A stretch of 42,291 nucleotides of DNA, taken from Pseudomonadota bacterium (GTDB taxonomy: Bacteria; Desulfobacterota; Binatia; UBA12015). The position numbers and the translations under genes are program-made. Below the pieces are notes generated by a model that did not search any database, was not told where the DNA came from, and worked only from the letters and a program-made list of their open reading frames with translations. Below, in pieces: positions 31,685 through 39,662 of this stretch. Each line of letters opens with the position of its first letter. Within the stretch, counting starts at the first letter, position 1. The stretch lies in assembly GCA_005777805.1 (NCBI GenBank), contig SXLG01000129.1, positions 1 to 42,291 of the forward strand, in the 5' to 3' direction.

Positions 31685-32957
31685 GGACTTCGCAGCCGGT
31701 GGCCGTGACCACCACGTCGTCTTCGATGCGCACGCCGATGCCTGCCAAGCTTGGCGATGCGCCTCTCGCTCCAGCCCCGAAGTAGAGGCCGGGCTCGACG
31801 GTCAGAACCATTCCCGGTTCGAGCGGACGCGCCTGTCCCTTGACCTCGTAGGCGCCGACGTCGTGAACGTCGAGTCCGAGCCAGTGGCTCGTGCGGTGCA
31901 TGTAGAACGGTTTGTACGTGCCTTCGGCGATGACCGACTCGACCGTTCCCTGAACACAACCGAACGAGAGCAGGTGCTCGCACAGGACCTCGAGCGCACG
32001 GTGATGGACCTCCTCGAGCGTTGCTCCCGGACGCACCGCAGCGATGCCCGCGAGCTGGGATTCGAGCACCGCGGCGTGGACCCGCTGCTGGGCGGGGGAG
32101 GGCTCGCGCCCGATCGGCCAGGTGCGCGTGATGTCGGAGCAGTAGAGGTCGAGGTCGCAGCCGGCGTCGACCAGCAATAAATCTGCACCATCGAGCCGAC
32201 CATCGTTCGCGGTGTAGTGTAGCACGGTGGCATGGGCGCCCGCCGCGACGATCGAGGGGTAGGCCCAACCCCGAGTCCCGGCGCGGCGGAACTCGTAATC
32301 GAGCAGGGCTTCGATTTCGTGTTCCCAGCCGCCGGGCCGTGTCTCGGCCATGGCCCGGCGGTGCGCTGCAGTCCCGATCACCGCCGAGCGGCGGAGCCAC
32401 TCGATCTCGGCGTCCGATTTCCGCAGGCGCATCTCGTGGATCAAGGGCCTCGGGTCGAGGATCGAGCGCGTGCGCCCGCTCTGGTTGCGCGGCCGCCGGT
32501 CCCAGGCCGAGGTGGCCAGCCCGAGCAGATGGCGATCGAACTCCTGGTCGTGGCCCAGGGAATAGTGCAGCGCGCCACCGTTGGCGATCCGCTCGCTCAG
32601 GTGGGCGTCGAGTTCGCTGACCGGGTAGGCCGCGTCCGCGCCGTAGCGCTCGACCGCGCCCGTCACGCCGGCGCGGGGGCCGGTCCAGGTCTCGCGCTCG
32701 GGATCGAGCGGCTGGACGAAGAGCACGAAGCGCTCGGTCGGCGCACTGCCGTCGAAGAGAACCACCGCATCCGGCTCCGGGAAACCGGTCAAGTAGTAGA
32801 CGTCGGCGCTCGGGCGGTGCGGAGCCTCGACGTCGTTGGCGTGAACCCGGAGCGGTGGCGCGCGCAGCACCAGCAGCCCGTCTCCCAGCGCGTGGAGGAG
32901 TCGAGCGCGGCGGTCCTTGCGGTCGAGCGGGGGCAGGTCGTCGTGCGGGGTTGTCAT
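31626..32957 (-). CDS. pepP: Xaa-Pro aminopeptidase, M24 family
   Basis: A 443-residue pita-bread peptidase. The N-terminal domain has DVYYLTGFPEPDAVVLF, typical of AMP_N. The metal ligands are all present: D264 in LLVDAGCD, D275 in CSDITRTWP, H358 in MHRTSHWLGLDVHD, E388 in LTVEPGLYF and E412 in VRIEDDV. It cleaves N-terminal residues ahead of proline. The ATG at 32955-32957 overlaps the upstream lipoprotein stop in an ATGA arrangement. The 3' end overlaps pepA by 59 bases on the opposite strand. Confidence 0.94.
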   Translation of the reverse strand: MTTPHDDLPPLDRKDRRARLLHALGDGLLVLRAPPLRVHANDVEAPHRPSADVYYLTGFPEPDAVVLFDGSAPTERFVLFVQPLDPERETWTGPRAGVTGAVERYGADAAYPVSELDAHLSERIANGGALHYSLGHDQEFDRHLLGLATSAWDRRPRNQSGRTRSILDPRPLIHEMRLRKSDAEIEWLRRSAVIGTAAHRRAMAETRPGGWEHEIEALLDYEFRRAGTRGWAYPSIVAAGAHATVLHYTANDGRLDGADLLLVDAGCDLDLYCSDITRTWPIGREPSPAQQRVHAAVLESQLAGIAAVRPGATLEEVHHRALEVLCEHLLSFGCVQGTVESVIAEGTYKPFYMHRTSHWLGLDVHDVGAYEVKGQARPLEPGMVLTVEPGLYFGAGARGASPSLAGIGVRIEDDVVVTATGCEVLTAGAPKDLDSILSLRGTD

Positions 32958-33304
32958 GGCTTGTCGGTCTCTCCTGAAGAGGTGTGGACGGGTGCCGCGA
33001 TGGAGCGGGCCAGCGGCGGGCTGCCGGGCTCCAGGACGATCAGCACGCCCTCGCCGCGGCGGAGATCGGCGGGCCGGAGGATTGCATCGCCGCGTCGAAA
33101 GCGTGTCGTTGCTTGCCAGCGGACGGTGGTCCGGCGGGCACCATCGAGGAGCACGAGACGTTGCGCTCCGAGATCGATCTCGCGCACCAGGCCCGCGAGC
33201 CGGCGGGGGGGCTGCGGCGTGGGATTCGCCAAGGGCGGGCTGCAGGCGGCGAGCGCCACGAGGAGGGCTGCGGCCAGCCGCGGAATCGCTCTCGACCGGG
33301 CCAC
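32954..33304 (-). CDS. Small predicted lipoprotein, unknown function
   Basis: A 116-residue protein with signal peptide RLAAALLVALAAC; the lipobox LAAC places the lipid on Cys21. The mature part, after a Pro-rich linker, has about 70 residues of predicted beta structure (LAGLVREIDLGAQRLVLLDG, TTVRWQATTRFRRGD), resembling small OB-fold-like domains. No family named. The start is a GTG at 33302-33304. Its stop overlaps the pepP start by 4 bases, so the two are co-translated even though their compartments differ. Confidence 0.7.
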   Translation of the reverse strand: MARSRAIPRLAAALLVALAACSPPLANPTPQPPRRLAGLVREIDLGAQRLVLLDGARRTTVRWQATTRFRRGDAILRPADLRRGEGVLIVLEPGSPPLARSIAAPVHTSSGETDKP

Positions 33305-33423
33305 GTCATCTGCGCCCTAGCACAGGGCGGCGGAACGCCAGCCTCCGGGAGTTCGCTCCAGTGCCCGTGGCGGCGGCGGGGGCAGGTTTCGAGAGCAGCG
33401 GTGGTGCGCTACAGGGGCGGCCG

Positions 33424-34080
33424 ATGAATGGCATCACCCTCCTCGACCTGCTCTGGCAGGGCTACTACGCGACTCTGCCCCTGCTTCTGTGCTCGGTGCT
33501 GGCGGTTGCGGTGGCCGCCGAACGGCTCTGGTCGTTGCGCGGGGTTCAGGGCCGGACCGAATCGGTGGCACGTCAAGTCGCCTACCTGGCGGGCCGTGGG
33601 GATCTCGATGCGGTCGCGACCTTGCTGGCGAGCGACGAGCACGATCCCCTCGGCGTGGTGCTGACGCCGCTGGTCGAGCGGGCCCGGTCGGCCGGGATCG
33701 ACGAACTGCACCTGCTGGCCGAGGGCTTGCGCATGGACGCCATGCGCAGGTTGCGCCGGGGCGTGTGGCTGCTCGGCACGATCGGCAGCGCGGCACCCTT
33801 CATCGGTCTCTTCGGTACCGTCGTCGGCATCATGCGCGCTTTTCACGACATGGCCGTGGCCGGCACCGGCGGCTTCGCCGTGGTGGCCGCGGGCATCTCG
33901 GAGGCGTTGGTCGCGACCGCGCTCGGGCTGGCCGTCGCGATCGTGGCCGTTGCTCTCTACAACTACCTCCAGGTTCGTCTTGGGGAACTGACCACGGCGC
34001 TGCGCGTGGGCGTGGTTCGCTTTCTTGACGGCGTGGCGGCCCATCGGAGCATGGTGCATGGCGGTCGGTCGGCTGCCTGA
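33424..34080 (+). CDS. exbB: ExbB/TolQ-family proton channel protein
   Basis: A 218-residue MotA/TolQ/ExbB protein. Helix 1 lies at about 15-33 (TLPLLLCSVLAVAVAAER), with a large cytoplasmic loop to about 110. The paired helices contain the family core GTIGSAAPFIGLFGTVVGIM and GISEALVATALGLAVAIVAV. With ExbD it forms an inner-membrane proton channel that powers TonB- or Tol-type work at the outer membrane. ATG 33424 follows CAGGGGCGG. exbD overlaps by 23 bases. No tonB, tolA or tolB is seen in the window. Confidence 0.92.
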   Translation: MNGITLLDLLWQGYYATLPLLLCSVLAVAVAAERLWSLRGVQGRTESVARQVAYLAGRGDLDAVATLLASDEHDPLGVVLTPLVERARSAGIDELHLLAEGLRMDAMRRLRRGVWLLGTIGSAAPFIGLFGTVVGIMRAFHDMAVAGTGGFAVVAAGISEALVATALGLAVAIVAVALYNYLQVRLGELTTALRVGVVRFLDGVAAHRSMVHGGRSAA

Positions 34081-34480
34081 GGCGGCGGGGGAGGGCGACG
34101 ACGGAATCGTCGCCGAGATCAACATCACCCCGCTCACCGATATCTTTCTCGTGCTGCTGATCATCTTTATGTTGACCAGCACCGCTCTGATCGAAGCGGG
34201 GCCCCGGGTGCGTCTCCCGGAGGCGGCCGAGACCACTTCCGAGAGCCAAGGAGTGGTCGTGACGGTCGACTCCGCCGGGCGGATCTTCCTCGAGGGGAAC
34301 GAAGTGGCCCCCGCTGAGCTTGCCGGGGTTCTCCGCGGCGCGCTCGCAGGCAGCTCGAGCAAACGCCTCGTACTGGAGGGCGACCGCAAGATGGTCCTCG
34401 GCGAGGTGGTGCATATTCTCGACGAAGCCCGCCAGGCTGGTGCCGAGGAAGTTGCGATTGCCGCGGAACGGGGGAGCTGA
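34058..34480 (+). CDS. exbD: ExbD/TolR-family protein
   Basis: A 140-residue protein with one membrane helix. IVAEINITPLTDIFLVLLII is the family signature, with the Asp (about residue 28) that carries protons in TolR/ExbD. A small periplasmic domain follows, containing VVVTVDSAGRIFLEGNEV and SSKRLVLEGDRKMVLGEVVH. ATG 34058 is chosen because the family N-terminus begins a few residues before the helix; it overlaps exbB by 23 bases, implying coupled translation. Confidence 0.92.
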   Translation: MAVGRLPEAAGEGDDGIVAEINITPLTDIFLVLLIIFMLTSTALIEAGPRVRLPEAAETTSESQGVVVTVDSAGRIFLEGNEVAPAELAGVLRGALAGSSSKRLVLEGDRKMVLGEVVHILDEARQAGAEEVAIAAERGS

Positions 34481-34603
34481 GCTTGCCTCATTCGCGACCA
34501 CGATGTCGGCGCGCGGTTCGAACACGGGCCGGGTCGTCGAGACCGCGAGCGGTGCACCTTCCGGGAGTCGCGCCGACGCGCGCCGAAGCGTAGGAGCCCT
34601 CCG

Positions 34604-34981
34604 ATGGCACGGGAAGATCTGCTGCTTGCCCCAGAGGGCCTCGAATCTTTGCGGACAGCGCTCGGCGGCCTTCTGCCGGCGCTCGGCGCGGAGCATCGGG
34701 CGCGGCTTGCGGCGATCGGGACGACTCTGGATCTCGCCATCGCGGCGCGCGCCGATGGTGACGCCGCGCGTGCGCTCGAGAGCGTCATGCAGGCGATGCG
34801 CCAGCTGGCAGCACTCGGCGATGTGCTCGGTGGGAGCGAAGGGCAGATGATGCGCGCGGTCGCCGCGACCTTCGAGGGTGCACTCGCCCGCGGGGATGGC
34901 GCGGAGGCTGCACAGATGGTCGACACGATGCGCGAACGCTCGGGCGCTCGCCGTCGTCGGGACACCGTGCCCGATCTCTAG
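34604..34981 (+). CDS. Helical soluble protein, unknown function
   Basis: A 125-residue Ala/Leu/Arg-rich protein with no signal peptide or membrane segment. The sequence is almost wholly predicted helix (LESLRTALGGLLPALGAEH, ALESVMQAMRQLAALGDVL), ending RSGARRRRDTVPDL. ATG 34604 follows TAGGAG by about 8 bases. It lies 123 bases after exbD and 18 before the next small gene in an apparent operon of unrecognised proteins. Function unknown. Confidence 0.6.
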   Translation: MAREDLLLAPEGLESLRTALGGLLPALGAEHRARLAAIGTTLDLAIAARADGDAARALESVMQAMRQLAALGDVLGGSEGQMMRAVAATFEGALARGDGAEAAQMVDTMRERSGARRRRDTVPDL

Positions 34982-34999
34982 CGGGACTGGGGGAGCGAG

Positions 35000-35194
35000 A
35001 TGGCAAAGGCGAGTGAGCGCAAGGGGATCCGGACAGAAGAGTACGATTGCTGCCGGCGGACACGGGAGCAGGTGCGGGAGACGATTCGTCTCAACTACCG
35101 GAGCTTTCCCGTGATCCAGAACATCGTCTGCCGCACGTGCAGCATGGTGTTGAACATCCGGGTGTACACCCGAGAGGAGTTGGAGCAGGCGTGA
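35000..35194 (+). CDS. 64-residue Cys-containing protein, unknown function
   Basis: A small basic protein with four cysteines arranged as DCCRR near residue 17 and CRTC (44-47), suggesting a zinc-binding knuckle pair. The sequence between them (RLNYRSFPVIQNIV) could be a strand-helix unit. Start ATG 35000 follows GGGGGAG by about 5 bases, a clear ribosome-binding site. No family recognised. Confidence 0.65.
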   Translation: MAKASERKGIRTEEYDCCRRTREQVRETIRLNYRSFPVIQNIVCRTCSMVLNIRVYTREELEQA

Positions 35195-35239
35195 ACCGGC
35201 CCCGCTTGCGCGGCGCGGCTCTGGGCACGCGTCGCGGGC

Positions 35240-35806
35240 ATGTCGGCGCCTGATCCGTCCGACGTCGCGCTGCTCGCCCTCCTGGTGGGCGATGCCGACG
35301 CCGTCTCTGTCGAGGCGCGCGAGACGCTGGCTCGCGAGGGCTGGATCGTGCAGGGACCGCATGGATTGCGCCTGAGCGCTACCGGCCGGCTTGCCGCGGG
35401 AGCTGCCGCGTCCGCAGCGGGGGCGGCAGCGGGCCGCACGGCGCGCGCGTCGATGGCGACTTTTGAGCGCCTCGACCGGGTCTTGAAGGACTGTGTCCAT
35501 GCCTGGCAGTGTCGCTCCAGCAGCGGCGTCGATGTGCCCAACGACCACGGGGATCCTGTCCACGACGCGAGGGTGCAGGCAGAGCTTGCGGCGTGGTTGC
35601 TCGACGCGTTGGCGTGGTTCGAGCGGGCGGCCGAGTGGTGGCCGCGCTTTGGCCGCTACCGCGAGCGTCTGCTTGCGGCGCATCGCCGGCTGGTCGCGGG
35701 GAATCGCGCTGCTCTCGCGGGTCTGGAGAGCGACTCGATCCACACCCTCTGGTGGCAGGCACATGGCGAGATGCTCGCTCTCCTTGGCCGGGAGCGCGCA
35801 GGTTGA
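35240..35806 (+). CDS. Uncharacterised 188-residue protein
   Basis: Starts at ATG 35240. An N-terminal part (5-60) looks like a helical or winged-helix-like unit (EARETLAREGWIVQGPHGLRL). An Ala/Gly-rich linker (50-72) joins it to a C-terminal helical domain rich in Trp and Arg (AWFERAAEWWPRFGRYRERL, HTLWWQAHGEM). Two Cys (about 84 and 90) lie in DCVHAWQC, near several His and Asp (DVPNDHGDPVHD), a possible metal site. No membrane segment. I do not recognise the family. Confidence 0.55.
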   Translation: MSAPDPSDVALLALLVGDADAVSVEARETLAREGWIVQGPHGLRLSATGRLAAGAAASAAGAAAGRTARASMATFERLDRVLKDCVHAWQCRSSSGVDVPNDHGDPVHDARVQAELAAWLLDALAWFERAAEWWPRFGRYRERLLAAHRRLVAGNRAALAGLESDSIHTLWWQAHGEMLALLGRERAG

Positions 35807-35858
35807 GCGCAGCTTGGGCGCCTTGCGGGACCGCAGGGCGCGTGGCAGGCACGAACCG

Positions 35859-36101
35859 ATGGATACGGCGGTTCGTGCGGCGCTCGAAGCCGATGTCGAG
35901 GTGACTCATGGGCGCTTCGTTGCGGCCATGCAGCGCCGGCTCGGCGAGCTGGAGCCCGAGACCCTCGAGCGGTACTTTGGCACCATGACCAAGCTCGTCG
36001 CGCGGCTCGAGGACCGGGCACTGCCCATGCAACGGGTGCTGGCCGAAACCGTCAGCGAGGTCGGCGCTCTGGTCATGCTGGAGTTGCAGCGACGCGCGTG
36101 A
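35859..36101 (+). CDS. 80-residue helical protein, unknown function
   Basis: ATG 35859 opens an 80-codon frame predicted to be all helix, with alternating acidic and basic faces (AALEADVEVTHGRFVAAMQ, ETLERYFGTMTKLVARLED). The same frame extends upstream through Arg-rich sequence without a good start, so the ATG is preferred. It ends 43 bases before the RNase Z-like gene. No family recognised. Confidence 0.45.
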   Translation: MDTAVRAALEADVEVTHGRFVAAMQRRLGELEPETLERYFGTMTKLVARLEDRALPMQRVLAETVSEVGALVMLELQRRA

Positions 36102-36144
36102 GCGGGGCCCCGCCCCGAACCTCCAGCGGAAGACGCCAAAAGCC

Positions 36145-37206
36145 ATGTCTGCATCGTTCGTTTCGAGAATGATCAACGGGCCCTTCGGGGATCCCGGTGT
36201 GCTGGTCGATATGCGCTGGCAGGGCACCGGCGTGCTCTTCGATCTCGGCCGCAACGATGGCGTGCCGGCGGGGGATCTCCTCCGGGTCCGGTACGTTTTC
36301 GTCTCGCATACCCACATGGATCATTTCGTCGGCTTCGATCGGCTGCTGCGGCTCTTTCTGAGCCGGGATGAAACAGTCCGGTTGTGGGGACCGACCGGCA
36401 TCGGCGACTGCGTCGAGGGCAAACTTCGTGGTTACGTCTGGAACCTGACGGAGAGCTATCCCTTCAGCTTCGATGTGACCGAGGTCGCCGAGACGGGCCT
36501 CCGGCGCTGGGTGTTTCGGGCCGCGACAGGGTTTCGGCGCGAGGAGATCGAGCCCCTCGTCAACGCGCCGGTCGATGATGGTGGGGATCCCCGCCGCACG
36601 CCCGTCCTCTGCGACGAGGGCAGCTTCCGGGTTCGCTGCGCCATTACCGACCACCGGATCCCCTGTCTCTCGTTCACGATCGAGGAGCCGACGCATCTCA
36701 ACGTCGATCCCGTGGTCCTGCGTGAGGGTGGTTTGCAGCCCGGCCGCTGGTTGCAGGAACTCAAGCGACTGATCCGGGACGAAGCCCCGGACGAGAGTCC
36801 CCTCGAAACTCAGCGGCTCGACGGCTCGACGGCGCCAGTACGGCTGGGTGAGTTGCGCCCTCTGGTCCGCATCACCACTGGACAGAAGCTCGGCTACGTC
36901 GTCGACACCCGGTTCATGCCGGAGAATCTGGCGGTGCTGCTGCCCGTACTGCACCGGGCCGACGTTTTGTTCTGCGAGTCGCCCTTTCTTGACAGCGACC
37001 GCGACCAGGCGGCCCGGCGCTACCACCTCACGGCCGCGGAGGCGGGTGCGATTGGTCGTCTGGCGAAGGTGCGGCGCCTCAAGGTCTTCCACTACTCGCC
37101 CCGCTACCAGGGGCGTGGTGATCTTTTGCGCGACGAGGCCGAGGCCTCGTTTCGCGGCCGGATCGATCCGGGCGTCCTGGCGGAGCTGGACTGGGCTGCG
37201 GGCTGA
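36145..37206 (+). CDS. Metallo-beta-lactamase-fold hydrolase, RNase Z-like
   Basis: A 353-residue MBL-fold protein. The metal motif FVSHTHMDHFVGFDRLL (53-69) has the HxHxDH ligands. A second set includes the His in ITDHRIPCLSF, the Asp in VVDTRF and the His in FHYSPRYQG. The last is the RNase Z-type HxSxRY, which favours tRNA 3' processing or a related nuclease. About 45 extra residues lie between the His and Asp motifs compared with short RNase Z, and the start lacks the usual FLGTGS opening, so I do not name it rnz. ATG 36145 starts 44 bases after the previous gene. Confidence 0.82.
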   Translation: MSASFVSRMINGPFGDPGVLVDMRWQGTGVLFDLGRNDGVPAGDLLRVRYVFVSHTHMDHFVGFDRLLRLFLSRDETVRLWGPTGIGDCVEGKLRGYVWNLTESYPFSFDVTEVAETGLRRWVFRAATGFRREEIEPLVNAPVDDGGDPRRTPVLCDEGSFRVRCAITDHRIPCLSFTIEEPTHLNVDPVVLREGGLQPGRWLQELKRLIRDEAPDESPLETQRLDGSTAPVRLGELRPLVRITTGQKLGYVVDTRFMPENLAVLLPVLHRADVLFCESPFLDSDRDQAARRYHLTAAEAGAIGRLAKVRRLKVFHYSPRYQGRGDLLRDEAEASFRGRIDPGVLAELDWAAG

Positions 37207-37215
37207 GCGCGAACC

Positions 37216-37300
37216 CGGTCTGCGCGCCGAGTCGCTCGGGCGAGGTCGAATCCCTGTCCTCGCGTCTGGGGCACTGCTGTGCGGATTCGGTCGCAGACCG
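37216..37300. other. Nested inverted repeats between convergent genes (candidate structured RNA)
   Basis: In the 141-base spacer, CGGTCTGCG (37216-37224) pairs perfectly with CGCAGACCG (37292-37300). Inside, CGAATCC (37247-37253) pairs with GGATTCG (37283-37289), and within that GCAC-tgct-GTGC (37271-37282) forms a hairpin. The left arm between 37225 and 37242 can also fold (CCGA-gtcgc-TCGG). The set draws as a branched three-way structure. Alternative pairings exist (GCGAGG/CCTCGC at 37240-37245 and 37258-37263), so chance in GC-rich DNA is possible. Confidence 0.35.
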
Positions 37301-37347
37301 CGTCCCTCGCGCACGAGCCCGGGGCGCCAGCGGCGGCTCGGATCGGA

Positions 37348-38754
37348 CTACCGGACCGAAGTCCCACGCCGATTTGCGACTGGAGTCGATGGACCGGCGC
37401 TCTGGCGGGCGCGCCACTCGCGCAGCCGAACGCTCTGCTCGATCTCGGCACCCTGGTCGCCGGGCTCGAAGAAATGGCGCCCGGCAAGCGCGTCAGGCAG
37501 ATGATTCTGAGCGACATGATGGCCTGGGTGATCGTGCGGGTAGAGGTAACCGGCGCCGTGTCCCATGGAGCGTGAGAGGGCCGTGGGCGCGTTGCGCAGG
37601 TGGAGCGGAACCTCGAGCGCTCCGCTTGCCCGCACTTCCGTCAGCGCACGCTCCAGCGCTGCGTAGCTCGCGTTCGATTTCGCGGCGCAGGCGAGATGGG
37701 TCGCGCCCTGCGCCAGCGCGATCCGGGCCTCGGGCCAGCCCACGAATTGGACCGCATCCTTGACGGCGATCGCGAGCGAAAGTGCTCCGGGGTCGGCGTT
37801 GCCCACGTCCTCGCTGGCAAAGATGACCATCCGACGCGCGATGAACAGGGGATCCTCGCCCGCCTCGACCATGCGGGCAAGCCAGTAGAGCGCAGCATCG
37901 GGATCGCTGCCGCGAAGGCTCTTGATGAAGGCCGAGACGACGTCGTAGTGCTGATCGCCGCTGCGGTCGTGTCGGATCCAGCGTTCCTGAGCGGCCTCGT
38001 CCACTCCGGCCGCGTCAATGGTGTCGCGCCCCGCCGTGCGGGCGAGTCGTGTGGCCACTTCGAGGATGCCGAGGGTTGCGCGCGCGTCACCCCGGCCGCG
38101 GGCGACGATCCGGTCGCGGGCCTCGGGTTCGAGGCGCAGGTTCTCTCCACCCAGCCCCCGCACCGGGTCGGCCAGCGCGCGCTCGACCAGTGTGGTGAGG
38201 GCCGCGTCATCCAGCGGTTCCAGGCGCAGCACGCGCAGGCGGGAGAGCAGGGGCGAGATCACCTCGAACGAGGGGTTCTCGGTGGTGGCGCCGTTCAAGG
38301 TCAGCACACCGCGCTCGACGTGCGGCAGCAGGGCGTCCTGTTGGGCCTTGTTGAAGCGGTGGATCTCGTCGACAAAGACGATGGTCGGTCGTCCCGAGCG
38401 GGCGTGCAGCGAGGCCTCCTCGGCCACTGCGCGGAGTTCCTTCACTCCCGAGAGCACCGCCGAGAGGGCTACGAACCGCACGCGAAACGCACCGGCCAGC
38501 AGCCTTGCCAGGGTCGTCTTGCCGGAGCCGGGTGGTCCCCACAGGATCAGCGATACCGGGCGGCCGTCGTCGATGAGCGAGCGCAGGATACGGCCGGCGC
38601 CAAGGAGGTGGTCCTGGCCCACCATCTCGTCGATGCAGGTCGGCCGCATGCGCTCGGGCAAGGGCGCTTCGGGGGCCGGCGCGCGAGGGGCCTCGGGTGT
38701 CGCGAGGGGATCGGGCGGGGCCGGCTCGAACAAGAGATCGTGCTGGCTAGCCAC
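37348..38754 (-). CDS. rarA: Replication-associated recombination protein A (RarA/MgsA AAA+ ATPase)
   Basis: A 468-residue clamp-loader-like ATPase. Walker A is GPPGSGKT (73-80), Walker B FVDEIHRFNKAQQDALLP, and sensor 1 NGATTENPSFEV. The C-terminal domain has the RarA blocks HYDVVSAFIKSLRGSDPDAALYW (split here for length: HYDVVSAFIKS and SDPDAALYW) and ASEDVGNADPGAL. It acts at stalled forks and lesions. The start is GTG 38752-38754. The first 35 residues are Pro/Ala-rich before PLPERMRP, the true domain start. It is divergent from nadK with a 50-base spacer. Confidence 0.94.
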   Translation of the reverse strand: MASQHDLLFEPAPPDPLATPEAPRAPAPEAPLPERMRPTCIDEMVGQDHLLGAGRILRSLIDDGRPVSLILWGPPGSGKTTLARLLAGAFRVRFVALSAVLSGVKELRAVAEEASLHARSGRPTIVFVDEIHRFNKAQQDALLPHVERGVLTLNGATTENPSFEVISPLLSRLRVLRLEPLDDAALTTLVERALADPVRGLGGENLRLEPEARDRIVARGRGDARATLGILEVATRLARTAGRDTIDAAGVDEAAQERWIRHDRSGDQHYDVVSAFIKSLRGSDPDAALYWLARMVEAGEDPLFIARRMVIFASEDVGNADPGALSLAIAVKDAVQFVGWPEARIALAQGATHLACAAKSNASYAALERALTEVRASGALEVPLHLRNAPTALSRSMGHGAGYLYPHDHPGHHVAQNHLPDALAGRHFFEPGDQGAEIEQSVRLREWRARQSAGPSTPVANRRGTSVR

Positions 38755-38804
38755 CGCGCGAGTTAGACACGCTCTTCCCGCCTATGCTAGCCCCGAGCCG
38801 CTGC

Positions 38805-39656
38805 ATGGCGATCTTGGGCCTCGTCCGAAAGCGGAGCGATCCGCGCGCCCACGAGGTCGCGCTGCGGGTCGTCAGTTGGGCACGTGATGCGGGCGTCTCG
38901 GTGCTAGCCGAGCACGAATGTGCCGCCGAACTGGGCACTCCGGGCGCGACCAAGCCCGAGATGTTCGAACGCGCCGCCGCCATCGCGGTGCTCGGCGGAG
39001 ACGGCACCTTTCTCGCCACCGCCCGGCTGGCCGGCGCACGCGAGACCCCGGTCGTGGGCGTCAACCTGGGCGGCCTCGGCTTCCTCACCGAAATTATGCT
39101 GGACGAAATCGAGGAAAGCCTTGCCGCGGTGCTTGCCGGCCGGGCCCTCGTCGAACGTCGCGGGATGCTCGAGGCGACGGTCGAGCGCGCAGGCGGCGGT
39201 CGCGAGTCCTTCCAGGCGCTGAACGATGCCGTGCTGAGTCGTGGCTCGCTCGGCCGGACCGTAGACATCGAGGTCCGCATCGACGGCTCTCTCCTCGGCC
39301 GTTTCTCGGCTGACGGCCTGATCGTGGCGACGCCAACCGGCTCGACGGCGTACAATCTCTCGGCAGGTGGTCCTGCCGTCCATCCCTCGATCCGGGTCCA
39401 TCTTCTCTCGGCCATCTGCCCGCATACCCTCAGCGTGCGACCGGTCGTGGTCGATGATGCCGCACGGCTCGAGTTTCGTCTCGGCCCGCCTCGCGAGCAG
39501 CTTCTGCTGACGCTCGACGGTCAGGAGACCGTACGGCTCGGGCCCGAGGACAGGGTCGTGGTCACTCGCGCGGCACATCAGGCGTTGATGGTCCGCTCGC
39601 CGCGGCACGATTTCTACGACCTGCTTCGCACCAAGCTCGGCTGGGGCCGGAGCTGA
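38805..39656 (+). CDS. nadK: NAD kinase
   Basis: A 283-residue kinase that makes NADP from NAD. The phosphate-binding motif is VLGGDGTFL (62-70), then GVNLGGLGFLTE, the NDA motif (140-142) and TPTGSTAYNLSAGGP (177-191). ATG 38805 is preferred over ATG 38784 because NAD kinases begin only a few residues before the IGLVxK strand (here ILGLVRKRSDPRA); neither start has a clear ribosome-binding site. It is followed by recN after 6 bases, a linkage common in bacteria. Confidence 0.94.
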   Translation: MAILGLVRKRSDPRAHEVALRVVSWARDAGVSVLAEHECAAELGTPGATKPEMFERAAAIAVLGGDGTFLATARLAGARETPVVGVNLGGLGFLTEIMLDEIEESLAAVLAGRALVERRGMLEATVERAGGGRESFQALNDAVLSRGSLGRTVDIEVRIDGSLLGRFSADGLIVATPTGSTAYNLSAGGPAVHPSIRVHLLSAICPHTLSVRPVVVDDAARLEFRLGPPREQLLLTLDGQETVRLGPEDRVVVTRAAHQALMVRSPRHDFYDLLRTKLGWGRS

Positions 39657-39662
39657 GGCGTC

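Noticed and set aside
33830-35764. 644-codon minus-strand open frame, and a 518-codon one at 33409-34965
   Set aside because: They cross exbB, exbD and the following genes on the opposite strand, and show Arg/Ala/Pro-rich composition without domains. ExbB/ExbD signatures are clear on the plus strand.
36102-36117. GC-only palindrome GCGGGGCCCCGC after the 80-residue ORF
   Set aside because: Short, single-nucleotide-block palindrome in very GC-rich DNA; no loop or T tract, so neither terminator nor operator can be argued.
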